In this document: positions 16,101-21,607 of the stretch, piece by piece
How positions within the stretch are numbered: the stretch's first letter is position 1
How the letters are laid out: each line of letters begins with the position of its first letter
From: CAYLZW01 sp964388085
GTDB lineage: Bacteria > Myxococcota > UBA727 > CAYLZW01
NCBI GenBank assembly: GCA_964388085.1
Contig: CAYLZW010000067.1
Location: 1 to 22,857, forward strand
Length of the DNA stretch: 22,857 bases
Reading direction: 5' to 3'
Notes under the pieces: generated by a model
Database searches by the model: none
What the model was told of the DNA's origin: nothing
The model's input: the letters and a program-made list of their open reading frames with translations, nothing else
Made by a program: the position numbers and the translations under genes

Positions 16101-19100
16101 CCTCGAGCAGCGCGCGCTCGCGCAGGGCATGGAGGTGACCGAGCCCGCGGCGCCGCTGACGCCGCAGAGCGCGGACGCCGGCGTGAGCGTCGACGACGAC
16201 GCAGGGATCGACAGCGACGGCGGTGAGCTCGACAGGGAAGGTGACGCAGGCGAGCTCGTATCCGACGGGGACGCTGGCGCACCCGCGGTAGCGGAGCTGG
16301 CGCCCCTCGTGCCCTGGACCGGTGCCGACGGCGAGGCGCCTCCCGACTGGTGGCCGCGCCTCGATCAGGTGCCCGCCTCCGTCCTCGAGGTGGAGCTGCC
16401 GCCCGACGGCGAGGCCTTCCGCACCAACAAGCTCGTCGTGCGCGGCAAGACGGCGCCGGGCAACCGCGTGCGCGTCGGCGGCGAGGAGGTCCTCGTCGAT
16501 CCCGACACCGGCGCCTTCGAGCACCTCGTCACCCTGCAGCCGGGTGACGGCGAGCTCGTCGTCGAGTCGGTGGACGGCATGGGCAACAAGGCGCGCGTGC
16601 GCCGCCAGGTCAGCGTCGACAAGAGCGGCTGGTTCATGCTGCTGCTGGCTGACACGGCCTTCGGCGGCGACGGCGCGCTGCTCGACGAGCGCACGCCGTA
16701 CACGTCGCTGAAGCTCGGCGACACGTTCCTGTACGGCCGCGGCGTCGCCTACCTGAAGGGGCGGTGGGCCTCCGGCTACCTGTTCAAGGACTACGAGCTC
16801 ACGCTGCACCTCGACACCGGACGCTGGGAAGAGGAGGCCTGGGCGCGCGACCTGTTGAACCCGGACCTCGTCTACCCGGTGTTCGGCGACGGCAGCGTCG
16901 AGGTGCAGGACGCGAACGCGCGCTTCCCGCTCTACTTCGAGCTCAAGGCCGACACCTCGAGCCTGCGCGTCGGCAACGTGCGCCCGACGCTGCAGGGCGG
17001 CGACCTGTTCCGCTACTCCCGGGCGCGCTACGGCGCCTCCCTCGAGCTCGATCGCGGCTGGAGCTACGGCCTCGACGTCAGTGACGTCGTCGGCGCGCCG
17101 CCGGCGCCGGGCGCCGATCCGTGGCGCACGCGCGCGGGAGCGTTCTTCACGGGCGGTGACACCCGCGAGCGACACGCGCGCGTCGAGCTCATGGGCACCG
17201 GCGGCGCCGTCTACTTCCTGCGCCACGAGCTGCTCGTCGAGGGCAGCGAGCGCGCGGCCATCATCATCCGCGACGCCGTCACGGGCGCCGAGATCGGCCG
17301 CCGCCCGCTCGCGCGCAACATCGACTACACCATGCGCTACAGCGAGGGGCGCATCTTCCTGATGGAGCCGCTGTCGGCGTTCACCGACGCGGCCTTCCTC
17401 GTGAACCACAACCTCGGCCAGGTGTCGGGCGGTCACCGCCTGTTCCTCGAGGTGGAGTACGACCACCAGGACGCCGAGCCCTTCATGGGGCTCGCCGGCG
17501 GTGGACACGCGACCCAGACGCTCTTCGGTCACCTCGAGCTCGGCGGCGGTTATGTGCATGAAGGCCGCGAAGACGGCGCCCCCGGCTACCAGCTCGGCGG
17601 CGTGCACGCGAAGCTGTTCTACGACGACGTCACCTGGCTGAAGGCCGAGTGGGCCTGGTCCAAGAACGTCGACGCGGGCAACTTCCTGTCGCTCGACGGC
17701 GGCCTCAGCTACTCGTCGCTCGGCCAGGCCGTCGACGAGACGCCGCATCGCTTCGGCCGCGTGGTGTTCCCGGCCGAGCGCGAAGGGCAGGGCTACAAGC
17801 TCGAGGGCCAGCTCGGCTTCGGCCAGTGGCTCGGCCGCTCCTCGCGAGACGGCCTCGTGCACGCGTACTTCCAGCGGCTGACACCGGGCTTCTTCGCGGG
17901 CGCGTCCATCGTCGAGCAAGGGCAGACGAAGTGGGGCACGGACGGCGCATGGCGCATCACCGACGACGACACCCTGCGCCTGCGCTACGACGGCGTCATC
18001 AGCGAGATCCCCGAGATCCCGCACGTCGTGAGCGAGACGCGGCAGCTCCATCGACAGCTCGCGACCGCGCAGTACCAGCGGCGCATCCTGCCCTCGCTCA
18101 CCGGCGCCGTGGAGTATGGCTACGGCTACACGCACGACTCGGGCAGCTTCGGGGACTCGTCCTTCGCCCAGCCGCGCGACTTCCACACCAACGTCGGCGC
18201 GCTCGCCCTCGACTGGCAGGCGCTCGAGCGGCTCACGCTCGGCATCAAGCAGGAGGCGATCCTCACGGGCGACCCGGCGCAGCTCCTCGCGTGGAACGAT
18301 CACCTCGTCACGCACGCGCACGTCCGCTACTCGCTCACCGACGACCTCGCGCTCACGCTGAGCGAGAGCGTGCGCTGGAGCGGCGAGAACCAGACGAGCG
18401 CGGGCGTCGCCTGGCGCGTGAACGAAGAGGCGCGCGTGTACGCGAACGAGCGCTTCGGCTTCGCGCAAGGCGGCTTCACGAACAGCACCGTGGTCGGCGG
18501 TGAGACCCTGATCGCCGAGAACACGCGCGCCTACGCCGAGTACCAATTGCAGAGCGCGTTCTCGTCGGACCAGACGCGCGGCGTGGTCGGCATCAGCAAC
18601 CGCTGGAAGCTGCCCTTCGGCCTCGCGCTGAACCTCGGCTACGAGCGCGTGCAGACCTTCGGCGGCGTCGTGAACCCGACCGAGACGGGCAACGTCCCGC
18701 CGGGCGCGTTCACCGACGGCACCTTCTACGCGGCGCCCGGCGCCAACGAGGGCGGCAGCTGGTTCTACGGCGCGGGCTCGCGCGACGCTGCCAGCGCCGG
18801 CATCGACTGGGTGCGCAAGGGCCTCTTCGTCGGCAGCCAGCGCTTCGAGCTGCGCTACGACAACTTCGACGAGAGCCGCGGCGGGCACGATCGCGTCTGG
18901 CTGCTCAACATGAGCAACGCCGAGCTACGCCTCTCGCCCGAGGTCGCGTTGATGGCGCGCCTCAACATCGGCCTCGCGCAGGACCTCACGCTGCAGCGCC
19001 GCGAGGCGTACCTCGAGGAGAGCCTCCTCGGCGTCTCCTTCCGGCCGGTGACGCACGATTGGGTGAGCGTGCTCGCGAAGCTGTCCCGCCGCGTCGACAA

Positions 19101-19554
19101 CCGCCCCATCTCGCTGCAAGACGGCCGCTTCGAGGACTACACGATCCACGCGGCCGCCGTGGAGCCCATCGTCGAGCTGCCCTGGAAGCTGCAGCTCGTC
19201 GAGAAGCTCGCCATCAAGCACGTCAGCCAGATCCTGGACGATCTGCCGCGCGCGGACGCGTGGACGTTGCTGTGGATCAACCGCGTGAACTGGCACGCGC
19301 TCGGCACCTTCCGCGCGCTCGGCGTCGACCCGCTCATCCCGGGCGAGATCGATCTCGGCGTCGAGTACCGCGTGCTCGCCGGCATCACGGCCGCGCGGCT
19401 CGAGCACGGCGCGCTGTTCGAGGTGCAGTACGCGCCGGTGAGCTACTTCCGCCTCGGCGTCGGGTACAACTTCACGCGCTTCAGCGACTACGAGCTGGCG
19501 CGGGACGACCGCGACTATTCGGGCTTCTTCGTGCGCGGCGTCGGCCAGTTCTAG
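4126..19554 (+). CDS. Giant DUF11-repeat / OmpA-like / outer-membrane beta-barrel protein (5142 aa)
   Basis: The GTG start is backed by GGAG nine bases upstream and by an immediate signal peptide (residues 1-28, hydrophobic WLLLALTGVALPAGAVA, likely cut AVA/DG). Order by residue: 29-383 N-terminal domain of unknown fold with several Cys; 384-2735 about 17 DUF11-like Ig repeats; 2736-2835 SdrD_B/Cna-B-like; 2836-2979 carboxypeptidase-regulatory-like; 2981-3122 another DUF11; 3126-3222 SdrD_B (CDDDDDGWQDPGERGV, then VPPGMH); 3225-3405 Ig-like; 3406-3521 OmpA-like; Asp/Gly/Ala linker about 3679-3725; 3732-3800 Ig-like; 3806-3922 OmpA-like; second linker about 4014-4056; 4083-4165 Ig-like; 4166-5142 beta-barrel. 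The C-terminus (LGVGYNFTRFSDYE, then FFVRGVGQF) has the terminal aromatic expected for BAM-inserted barrels. It matches, from memory, an uncharacterised proteobacterial family often annotated 'DUF11' or 'OmpA family'. An outer-membrane location is well supported; adhesion or scaffolding is inferred. Confidence 0.9.
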   Translation: MALIATRSAPVWLLLALTGVALPAGAVADGPAPALVVSETVFGGARAVGNTLMEHDGTTNFALTVGGSEATIPASEIPPDGSIVRAFLFWSGSIDPLTGADRDVDFRLPDGTLYNDLSVDFPSPGEPSSTLNRCVTRLGIGDTPVDYFSCRREVTHLLRALGTGSATGTYAVSDVDASVGTCPPFGSDFFCQARYAGWALVVMWESPTHPVRRDLVLYDAFFAADEQGPPGFSSGLSPEFTLSAFLAGPTADAELTILGFEGDAQLGVPPQNLFPNNSPMFCTTCDDFISLRRPGGVAVRLADANNRDGNLFNGSNNSGGGPHPGLDIDTFDIGPSGLGVLAPNDTQMFLRVGSGDGVSGGGGGGGELVFLGFTLLSLETYSPRFSNTFTEKVVLEPVAGAGETLNYILRIGNDGSAQATQVVVKDQLPAGVSYLPGSTTNTCGVASPDQAGTSPVLRPAGLNVGTLAVNERCEVRFKVTVNAGVADGTVLSNFFTVDAAELDPLRVGPAQTEIQAAELGQPTKRVSVAGGGGAAPGSSLLYRIRVPNTGGRVAPAVRVTDTLPPELSFDSFVSLPPGSTDNSDPGAGVIDVSDISIAANSFAELTFLASVRTSTAGGAVIENQASVTQPSLPGALLTDDPSTSAAVDPTRIVVASGIDLTSSQKSVVDRNGGRAVPGDVLRYTLSVRQSGTVTTTVIVTDDLPPFVEGCSMVSLPAGGFGSCQPGGANGTGRVEVVIPVPAGATRAIVFDVTIQAAAPDGATIVNGATLTPVEEPARALNVTSPAVEVFARPLLLTSRKAAADLNGGDARPGDELRYTINVVNTGPVAASNVIVSDVVPTSLENVVVEDGGSLAGGVVTWTLPSLAPGASAIVRFRADIQAGTPNGTVIVNRAAIAADAPADPFTTPPVSITVRAEPSLVVAQRVIDLNGGAFEPADPVRYEIVVENTGDGAATSVVVREPVDPSLSDVRLVAGGRLLGNDVVFDVTTVPALSSLAPGQTITLTWEADIVTPLANGTVVSQQATLTSPEVGFVLTSDDPTTAAPGDPTRFVVSSQALLRVTKTFVDVDGGALMPGDDVELTLTVSNIGDAPAGAVVVRDPLDTRLAFVSSPDGGQLIGSEVVFTPAAVPRLASLLPGAPVSVRLVVRVASPLANGTVIDNQANATSPDAALALSDDPSTPAPTDPTRLVIESRPVLGGFAKTVIDLDGDGVFEPGDRVRYHLVVENTGSEPAANVIVSDPLPGALENVVVLDGGVLSGGTVRWTPGGNAALASVSVGDTVTLRFEADLERPLADDTLVSNQASLVAAGVSPVLSDDPGTPALDDPTVFSVSSHPRLLVEKTVTDDNGAPVEPGDLLRWTVRVRNTGGRAAVAVVVSDPLPGELVSVTPQDGGQLAGGQLTWSEAGNAALASLGVDQEVLLRFSANVLSPLDNGTFIANQASAAVAESGVPGAPWRSDDPATPAPMDPTRVQVVSASDLTASTLESFDESGVVISTRRPGELIDYQLVVRNVGREIARNVDVSIPIPVELTVESSPGGALSAGVLRYTAASLPGLGEVAPGEELRVSFEARVAFPLDDGTELLLQAQLDEDGLVAAVPSDDPSSPALGDATRVVVQSAADLSGLQKRFSDSDGAPVEPGDEIVYFIDVVNSGDANARNVVVTDPLPADVEFVGSVTGGRLVGGAVVFDASSTPALLSLPPGSVELAFTVRVRDDVGAGTIVSNQASAAAEGLSAVPSDDPSTPDTDDDPTRFPVVTVPRVELDKTLITSTGTRIVAPGEPLTYVFVLRSTGTAATGALSFEDVVPAGLSNVAPGPGLSFDVSTRRLTAQVASMAPLAEVTLRFSALVAAGTPNGTRLENQARVRNDDVAEVLSDDPDTAAETDPTVALVEATPNLSSSTKAVLDVDGAPLLPGDLLRYTITVVNSGNGAARDVVLRDPLDTQSLELVSASNGGRLVGDDVLWDGSTTPALVSVAAGASITLRVDARVRAGTEDGTSIANQGALSARDVAGPVLTDDPSTPAADDATVVVVRAPVLTFEKTLVDLSGGAPLRPGDQLRYELTVRNQGSAAASDLRLSDVAPAALVDVAPLNGGVLAGGVVTWAAPAVPGLGTLAPGAALTVALTARVDPLTSGGTVLSNQAELVSTELGAPLLSDDPTTAAPLDPTRRVVEADETYAGTVTLFDADTDLPIVAPVVPGQRVRARVSFTSTGTQTGRGGVLRVPYNPLRFVLEEASAFGIIDQDADEARWDASLNDAFRDLSPGEAFDVEVIGRVVSPIPDGAVIEVRADLDTLSSGETHTFGPARMVVASRPDLGASTKEVIDENGGLVEPGDVLRYRITVVNDGGAQAADVLVIDPPPAGTVYLPGSATVAGVPVPDAGGSPFVAGLPIGDVDAGRSVVVTFQVRVDLHALRGFVIANQAVLRAGGASDAMTDNPRTPLIPGDATVVVVGGGPTLLVSKRGAPSPARAGGALRFEIAIENAGNDLAQSVLLRDVLPASVDYIEGSATLDGTPLSDAADADGFRAGTTAAGKELELSRDVLEAGEGLVLAFSVTVSDTPVVVNQAEVAGSGIPLTLSDGEPSVPGAQATVIPVQGSAALLVDEGTTTLSDANGGLLEAGDPILGRTVIHNRSLVPIEVGGLSINLSALFTLDTGALDARLGFDPQTRMIGLVGGPSPRLAPGESLSFEFSGTVNDQAQDGDAVRASASVAVEAVDGEIAAVDLGTASLTVGLLAGTGALAGILYVDNEERDGVLDLDRDVRATGFSVMAFPVGSQGDDPVRTAISDEGGRFRLSPLPAGDWRLEIRSPSGALFSEQTITALRDGELREQDLRIEPSGSVYGSGDFTPVRGARLYLYVDDADGDVTNDRLVPEAELGRGQQGQLSTVQGLYRFDAPAGDYRLGVEPPSALLVFPSTRLEPVSRQSSHPLGAVADTDSSGTVVAHALPDEALDRSYFLRFRQPEPGWRALNNHIPIDRLQDRVRITKTANRRRLSVGDLVAYTVRVENRSAAALPLADGGVELVDTLPEAFRLVDGSWRLDRLQIDASGQQRRFAVDSAQVEGKSVLRFGPFAFAPDTVYELRYQVVVGPGAPRGDADNRALLRTAAGQVPLSDVATARVRVEADPLFDLGSVRAKIYCDDDDDGWQDPGERGVVGARVYLDTGHYAESDISGKLHFTLVPPGMHLAKLDVATLPPGTRMRGDERQSVYLSAGLPTQVSFTTRCVTDLIDTPEIVLNADAFKPLAPPAQPLRTVKVEALLSSPRVRLDGVEMAVPVVDLGVGVEGAEPAFGRAPGPNLPPLTTSGALAQRLVFVPNVEAPRALLGWQLTLQKEAPQSAPVPVYVFSGEGALPEKLAWDGRDKDGGALLLEEGARYGAVLAVVLEGGDEGMSAVRPFGVAFGEAPAGASEAFEVKLDAADGPLFTAAGKPTRKLREWTRSHAPRFVEQPGPVHIHVHVDARPKEAAQALTAKQAQAVADLLEKEGVPRGRITAVGEGDTKPLRPNLRERDRRKNRRVELRLATAPSAYAALPPRDWPASVQVGGAAVDVAEGALSAEHSVDVAIGDVLVVDVTVPSGGRARIARRVPEGPFDPAGVPLAGDARSAHVSGDLSGGALRFGDRELPLDVLSTSLTSPVRTSDGALRIARTAGERVDASFSPVGLPAERAWSAWRLRVMERQGPVEDPAGGEDAGVPGPPASSDGGGAFAEGSDAGVSDAGDGSVHESVDDTVAVGATSEGSGVRRRVVRELSGEGAPPASIAWDGKDADGKLVAAPGTEFYVRLIVETKAGDVVVSPDVVARVEEGAAPVSAAGPAQQRQVVSDALEKDGGLSKSAVDEIKAAAAKLAAISGALRITVHTDDEDGPRFSRRARTQRGAEEAKALLVAAGVEEQRITAIGLGSDEPRVPNLSSRARRSNRRVEIELLAPAADARTRFVGSPRVLANGRELPVEDGKFSGEVPATRSGEVSLMIRTAEGARVMLKLRPEVGEPWQGTPEALEQRALAQGMEVTEPAAPLTPQSADAGVSVDDDAGIDSDGGELDREGDAGELVSDGDAGAPAVAELAPLVPWTGADGEAPPDWWPRLDQVPASVLEVELPPDGEAFRTNKLVVRGKTAPGNRVRVGGEEVLVDPDTGAFEHLVTLQPGDGELVVESVDGMGNKARVRRQVSVDKSGWFMLLLADTAFGGDGALLDERTPYTSLKLGDTFLYGRGVAYLKGRWASGYLFKDYELTLHLDTGRWEEEAWARDLLNPDLVYPVFGDGSVEVQDANARFPLYFELKADTSSLRVGNVRPTLQGGDLFRYSRARYGASLELDRGWSYGLDVSDVVGAPPAPGADPWRTRAGAFFTGGDTRERHARVELMGTGGAVYFLRHELLVEGSERAAIIIRDAVTGAEIGRRPLARNIDYTMRYSEGRIFLMEPLSAFTDAAFLVNHNLGQVSGGHRLFLEVEYDHQDAEPFMGLAGGGHATQTLFGHLELGGGYVHEGREDGAPGYQLGGVHAKLFYDDVTWLKAEWAWSKNVDAGNFLSLDGGLSYSSLGQAVDETPHRFGRVVFPAEREGQGYKLEGQLGFGQWLGRSSRDGLVHAYFQRLTPGFFAGASIVEQGQTKWGTDGAWRITDDDTLRLRYDGVISEIPEIPHVVSETRQLHRQLATAQYQRRILPSLTGAVEYGYGYTHDSGSFGDSSFAQPRDFHTNVGALALDWQALERLTLGIKQEAILTGDPAQLLAWNDHLVTHAHVRYSLTDDLALTLSESVRWSGENQTSAGVAWRVNEEARVYANERFGFAQGGFTNSTVVGGETLIAENTRAYAEYQLQSAFSSDQTRGVVGISNRWKLPFGLALNLGYERVQTFGGVVNPTETGNVPPGAFTDGTFYAAPGANEGGSWFYGAGSRDAASAGIDWVRKGLFVGSQRFELRYDNFDESRGGHDRVWLLNMSNAELRLSPEVALMARLNIGLAQDLTLQRREAYLEESLLGVSFRPVTHDWVSVLAKLSRRVDNRPISLQDGRFEDYTIHAAAVEPIVELPWKLQLVEKLAIKHVSQILDDLPRADAWTLLWINRVNWHALGTFRALGVDPLIPGEIDLGVEYRVLAGITAARLEHGALFEVQYAPVSYFRLGVGYNFTRFSDYELARDDRDYSGFFVRGVGQF
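5275..12330 (+). repeat. Array of about 17 DUF11-like (TIGR01451-type) coding repeats
   Basis: Repeat starts are recognised by 'K...D.NGG...PGD.(L/V)RY...V.N.G' and fall near 5275, 5692, 6112, 6514, 6892, 7309, 7726, 8140, 8560, 8995, 9409, 9820, 10234, 10645, 11071, 11491 and 11917, a spacing of about 380-435 bases (125-145 residues). Each ends with a 'SNQAS' strand and usually an acidic proline junction such as LSDDPSTPAPTDPT. Repeats 14 (10645) and 17 (11917) are the most divergent: they keep the PG/AGD start but lose the 'V.N.G' core. One further repeat (about 13066-13490) lies apart, after the SdrD_B-like domains. The copies are diverged at DNA level, so this is an old array, not a recent expansion. 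Confidence 0.8.
14341..14685 (+). other. First OmpA-like domain, ligand arginine replaced
   Basis: Residues about 3406-3521 of the giant protein carry the OmpA C-terminal pattern: HVHVDA, LTAKQAQAVADLLEKEGV, RITAVGEGDTKPL and KNRRVEL. In E. coli OmpA, Asp271 and Arg286 contact the diaminopimelate of peptidoglycan. The aspartate is kept (D3455), but the position aligned to Arg286 is Gln (Q3469), with a loop one residue shorter. Peptidoglycan binding by this copy is therefore doubtful. It follows an Ig-like stretch containing LAWDGRDKDGG, similar to FlgD-Ig domains. Confidence 0.75.
15540..15890 (+). other. Second OmpA-like domain, ligand residues kept
   Basis: Residues about 3806-3922 repeat the OmpA-like fold: ITVHTD, RTQRGAEEAKALLVAAGV, RITAIGLGSDEP and SNRRVEIEL. 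D3855 and R3870 align to E. coli OmpA Asp271 and Arg286 with the same 15-residue spacing, so this copy could bind peptidoglycan. It is preceded by IAWDGKDADGK, the twin of LAWDGRDKDGG before the first copy, and both copies are followed by a short beta-rich domain with a Val-Asn/Gly-Gly hairpin. The whole three-part module is thus duplicated. Confidence 0.75.
16621..19554 (+). other. C-terminal outer-membrane beta-barrel region
   Basis: Residues about 4166-5142 show alternating polar/hydrophobic strands with many aromatic and Arg/Glu residues and no alpha-helical membrane segment. Family signposts in order are WFMLLLADTAFGG, GRGVAYLKGRW, a 'DLVYPVFGDGS' turn, LFRYSRARYGASLEL, the 'IIIRDAVTGAEIGRRPL' and 'IDYTMRYSEGRIFLMEPL' segments, FRPVTHDWVSVLAKLSR, and the terminal VGYNFTRFSDY...FFVRGVGQF. 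About 970 residues is long enough for a large barrel, but the strand number cannot be counted by eye. The terminal Phe fits BAM recognition. Confidence 0.75.
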
Positions 19555-19568
19555 CCGTTCTCGAGCGC

Positions 19569-19588
19569 GCCGCCCTACGGTAGGCGGC
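19569..19588. terminator. Hairpin in the 40-base convergent gap, possible two-way terminator
   Basis: GCCGCC-C-TAC pairs with GTAGGCGGC: a nine-pair arm with one bulged C (19575) closing on a very short loop, so in practice a 7-pair stem with a loop of about 5. It lies between the TAG of the giant gene (19552-19554) and the stop of the convergent lipoprotein gene (19595-19597). There is no T-tract on either strand, so it may be Rho-assisted or just an mRNA end block. Confidence 0.45.
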
Positions 19589-19594
19589 CCTCCG

Positions 19595-21472
19595 TCAATT
19601 GCACTCGCAGCAGGTCGAGAAGCTCATCGGCTCGACGATGGCCGACAGGGCGGCGAACAGTGCGTCTTCGTCGACGGCCGTGACGGCGGCCAGCGTGTTA
19701 GCCGAGCCCCGGTCCGCCATATCGTCGAGCTGCGCTTGGGCCTCGGGGGTCTGCACCCCGGGCCCGATGCCGATGACGTGGGTCGTGATGCCGCTGTCGA
19801 ACATAGACTCGAGCTCTGCCTGGACCTGGGCGTTGGTGGACTTGTAGGTGCCGTCGGTGATCAGGACGTGCGTGTACGAGGTGGCACCGTCCACGGAGAC
19901 CGGCGGTGAAAGACCGGCAGCTTGGTAGGCGATCTGGTTGTTCTTCATCAGCTGCAGGCCGAGGTGGGTGTACCTCTCCGACCCCGTGCAGGCCGAGCCG
20001 CTGCCGGCGTTACACGCGGGCATATGAGACACGGTGACGTCGTCGAAGTCACCTGTGCTGAAGGTCCAGCTAATGGGAGCCCCCGCCCAGGGATCGGTGC
20101 AGCCGGGGGCGACACAGGAGACCTCGGGGTCGAGCGCCCACGCCATGTTGTCTTCGGTGCAGGTGCCGTACTGCACGAGGATCTTCTGCTCCCCGGGCGG
20201 GGGCGCGTTGTGCCCGAAGACCGCGAGGCCGATGTGCGCGGCGGCGGTGAGTCGTCCGGTCTCGACCGGAACCTCGTGCAGCCTTTCGATGGCGCGCCGG
20301 GCCATGTCCCACTTGGACGCGTCTCGAGCCGCGGGCGCGGTGCCTCCCGCGGCGTTGAGCATCGATGAGGACGCGTCGAGGAGGATCATGATGCGCGGCA
20401 TGTCCTCCAGCACGCAGGTGGAGACGTTGCACGCGTCAACGTCGTCACATCTCCCGTCAGCGTCCGTGTCGCCGCTGGCGTCGAGCCCCTCACAGGCGTC
20501 GTCGTCGTCGCAGATCCCGTCGCGGTCGGTGTCGCCGCTGGTGTCGTCGCCAGCGCAGAGATCGATGTTGTCGCAGGCGTCATCCATGTCGGTGTCGCCG
20601 CTGGCATCGTCGCCGCGGCAGAGGTCGCAGCCGTCGGGGACGTCGTCGCCGTCGGCGTCGAGGCTGTCATCGAAGCTCTCACAGGCGTCGAGATTGTCGC
20701 AGACGCCGTCCGCGTCGGTGTCAGCGCTGGCGTCGTCGCCGCGGCAGAGATCGCATCCGTCGGGGACACCGTCTCCGTCGGCGTCGAGGTTGTCATCGAA
20801 GCCGTCGCAGACGTCGAGCTCGTCGCAGACGCCGTCTGCGTCGGTGTCGCCGCTCAGGTCGTCGCCGCGACAGAGATCGCATCCGTCGGGGACTCCCTCT
20901 CCATCGCTGTCGAGGCTGTCGTCGAAGCCCTCACACACGTCGAGCTCGTCGCAGACGCCGTCTGCGTCAGTGTCGCCGCTCAGGTCGTCGCCGCGACAGA
21001 GGTCGCAGCCGTCGGGCGCGCCGTCTCCATCGGTATCGAGGCTGTCATCGACGCCCTCGCAGAGATCGAGGTCTCGGCACACGCCGTCGCCGTCGGGGTC
21101 CCCGGCGGCGTCGTTTCCGCCGCACAGGTCGCATCCGTCGGGGACGCCGTCTGCATCGGCGTCGGGCGTGTCGTCGAACCCCTCGCAGAGGTCTGTGTCA
21201 TCACAGACGCCGTCGCTGTCGGCGTCGCCGCTGGCATCGTCGCCTCCGCACACATCACATCCGTCGGGCACGCCGTCTCTGTCCGTGTCGAGGCTGTCGT
21301 CGGCGTCATCGCAGCGGTCGTCGTCGTCACAGACGCCGTCCCCGTCCCCGTCCAGGCAGGCGCCCGCGTCCGTCGGCGCGGGGCTCGGCTCCTCGCCCGG
21401 GCCGCAGCCCCAGAGTCCGAGAGCCGCGACGAGGACGACCATGTGGCCGGCGAAGGCGATCGAGATCTTCAT
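19595..21472 (-). CDS. Lipoprotein with thrombospondin type 3-like calcium repeats and a vWA domain
   Basis: The protein has 625 residues. The ATG at 21470-21472 has GGGGAG (21478-21483) five bases upstream. The signal sequence MVVLVAALGLWGC places the lipidated Cys at 23, followed by Gly, so outer-membrane sorting is likely. Residues about 40-353 are Asp/Cys-rich repeats of the TSP3 type (D.D.DGVCD..D.C, then D.DGDGVPDGCDLC), known in other proteins to bind several calcium ions each. Residues about 355-610 form a von Willebrand factor A domain: the MIDAS motif DASSS (D366, S368, S370), a candidate MIDAS Thr in RYTHLGL, and VLITDGTY. The C-terminus is Cys-rich (STCCECN). The vWA segment has several further Cys, suggesting disulfides. 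A metal-dependent surface adhesin is the likely role; the ligand is unknown. The gene converges on the giant gene and ends 40 bases from it. Confidence 0.88.
   Translation of the reverse strand: MKISIAFAGHMVVLVAALGLWGCGPGEEPSPAPTDAGACLDGDGDGVCDDDDRCDDADDSLDTDRDGVPDGCDVCGGDDASGDADSDGVCDDTDLCEGFDDTPDADADGVPDGCDLCGGNDAAGDPDGDGVCRDLDLCEGVDDSLDTDGDGAPDGCDLCRGDDLSGDTDADGVCDELDVCEGFDDSLDSDGEGVPDGCDLCRGDDLSGDTDADGVCDELDVCDGFDDNLDADGDGVPDGCDLCRGDDASADTDADGVCDNLDACESFDDSLDADGDDVPDGCDLCRGDDASGDTDMDDACDNIDLCAGDDTSGDTDRDGICDDDDACEGLDASGDTDADGRCDDVDACNVSTCVLEDMPRIMILLDASSSMLNAAGGTAPAARDASKWDMARRAIERLHEVPVETGRLTAAAHIGLAVFGHNAPPPGEQKILVQYGTCTEDNMAWALDPEVSCVAPGCTDPWAGAPISWTFSTGDFDDVTVSHMPACNAGSGSACTGSERYTHLGLQLMKNNQIAYQAAGLSPPVSVDGATSYTHVLITDGTYKSTNAQVQAELESMFDSGITTHVIGIGPGVQTPEAQAQLDDMADRGSANTLAAVTAVDEDALFAALSAIVEPMSFSTCCECN
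20414..21352 (-). repeat. 126-base tandem coding repeats (42-aa double TSP3 units)
   Basis: Six units of 42 residues (about 41-292) are followed by two 21-residue half units (293-334) and a final partial one (335-353). Each full unit has half A (D.D.DGVCD..D.C.G.DDSL) and half B (D.DGDGVPDGCDLCRGDD.SG). Units 4 and 5 (20947 versus 20821 on the plus strand, offset 126) are nearly identical at DNA level, so duplication is recent or kept homogeneous. The two half units at 20471-20596 join an A-type head (CDN.D.C) to a B-type tail (GDD.SG), as expected from recombination out of register by half a unit. Confidence 0.85.
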
Positions 21473-21607
21473 GAGCGCTCCCCAGCGTCCCGCGCAAGCG
21501 GGCCGCGTGTCCCCTTTAGCAGGAGAGGCCCTCTTGCGGGGGCGGCGGATGGCTCCTTCGCGCGCTTTCGACGGGTGTCGTTCAGCCGTTCGGCGCCGCG
21601 GCGAGCG
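21473..21607. other. Intergenic stretch upstream of the TSP3/vWA lipoprotein
   Basis: These 135 bases hold the lipoprotein ribosome site and a small GNRA-type hairpin, CCCGC-GCAA-GCGGG, at about 21489-21502. A short palindrome, AGAGGCCCTCT, lies near 21530. No consensus promoter could be recognised, although one for the minus-strand lipoprotein is expected here. No gene seen. Confidence 0.35.

Noticed and set aside
7702..18888. An open frame of more than 11 kb on the minus strand, opposite the giant gene
   Set aside because: It lies fully inside the giant gene, and its translation is monotonous Arg/Ala/Val/His/Glu/Asp sequence with no domain, signal peptide or ribosome site. Long antisense frames are expected where a GC-rich gene has strong third-position bias. 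The plus strand has recognisable domains throughout.
20414..21352. Regularly spaced similar DNA units that could suggest a CRISPR array
   Set aside because: The period is 126 bases, the units are coding in a single frame, and the 'spacers' are also conserved. The units translate to calcium-binding repeats.
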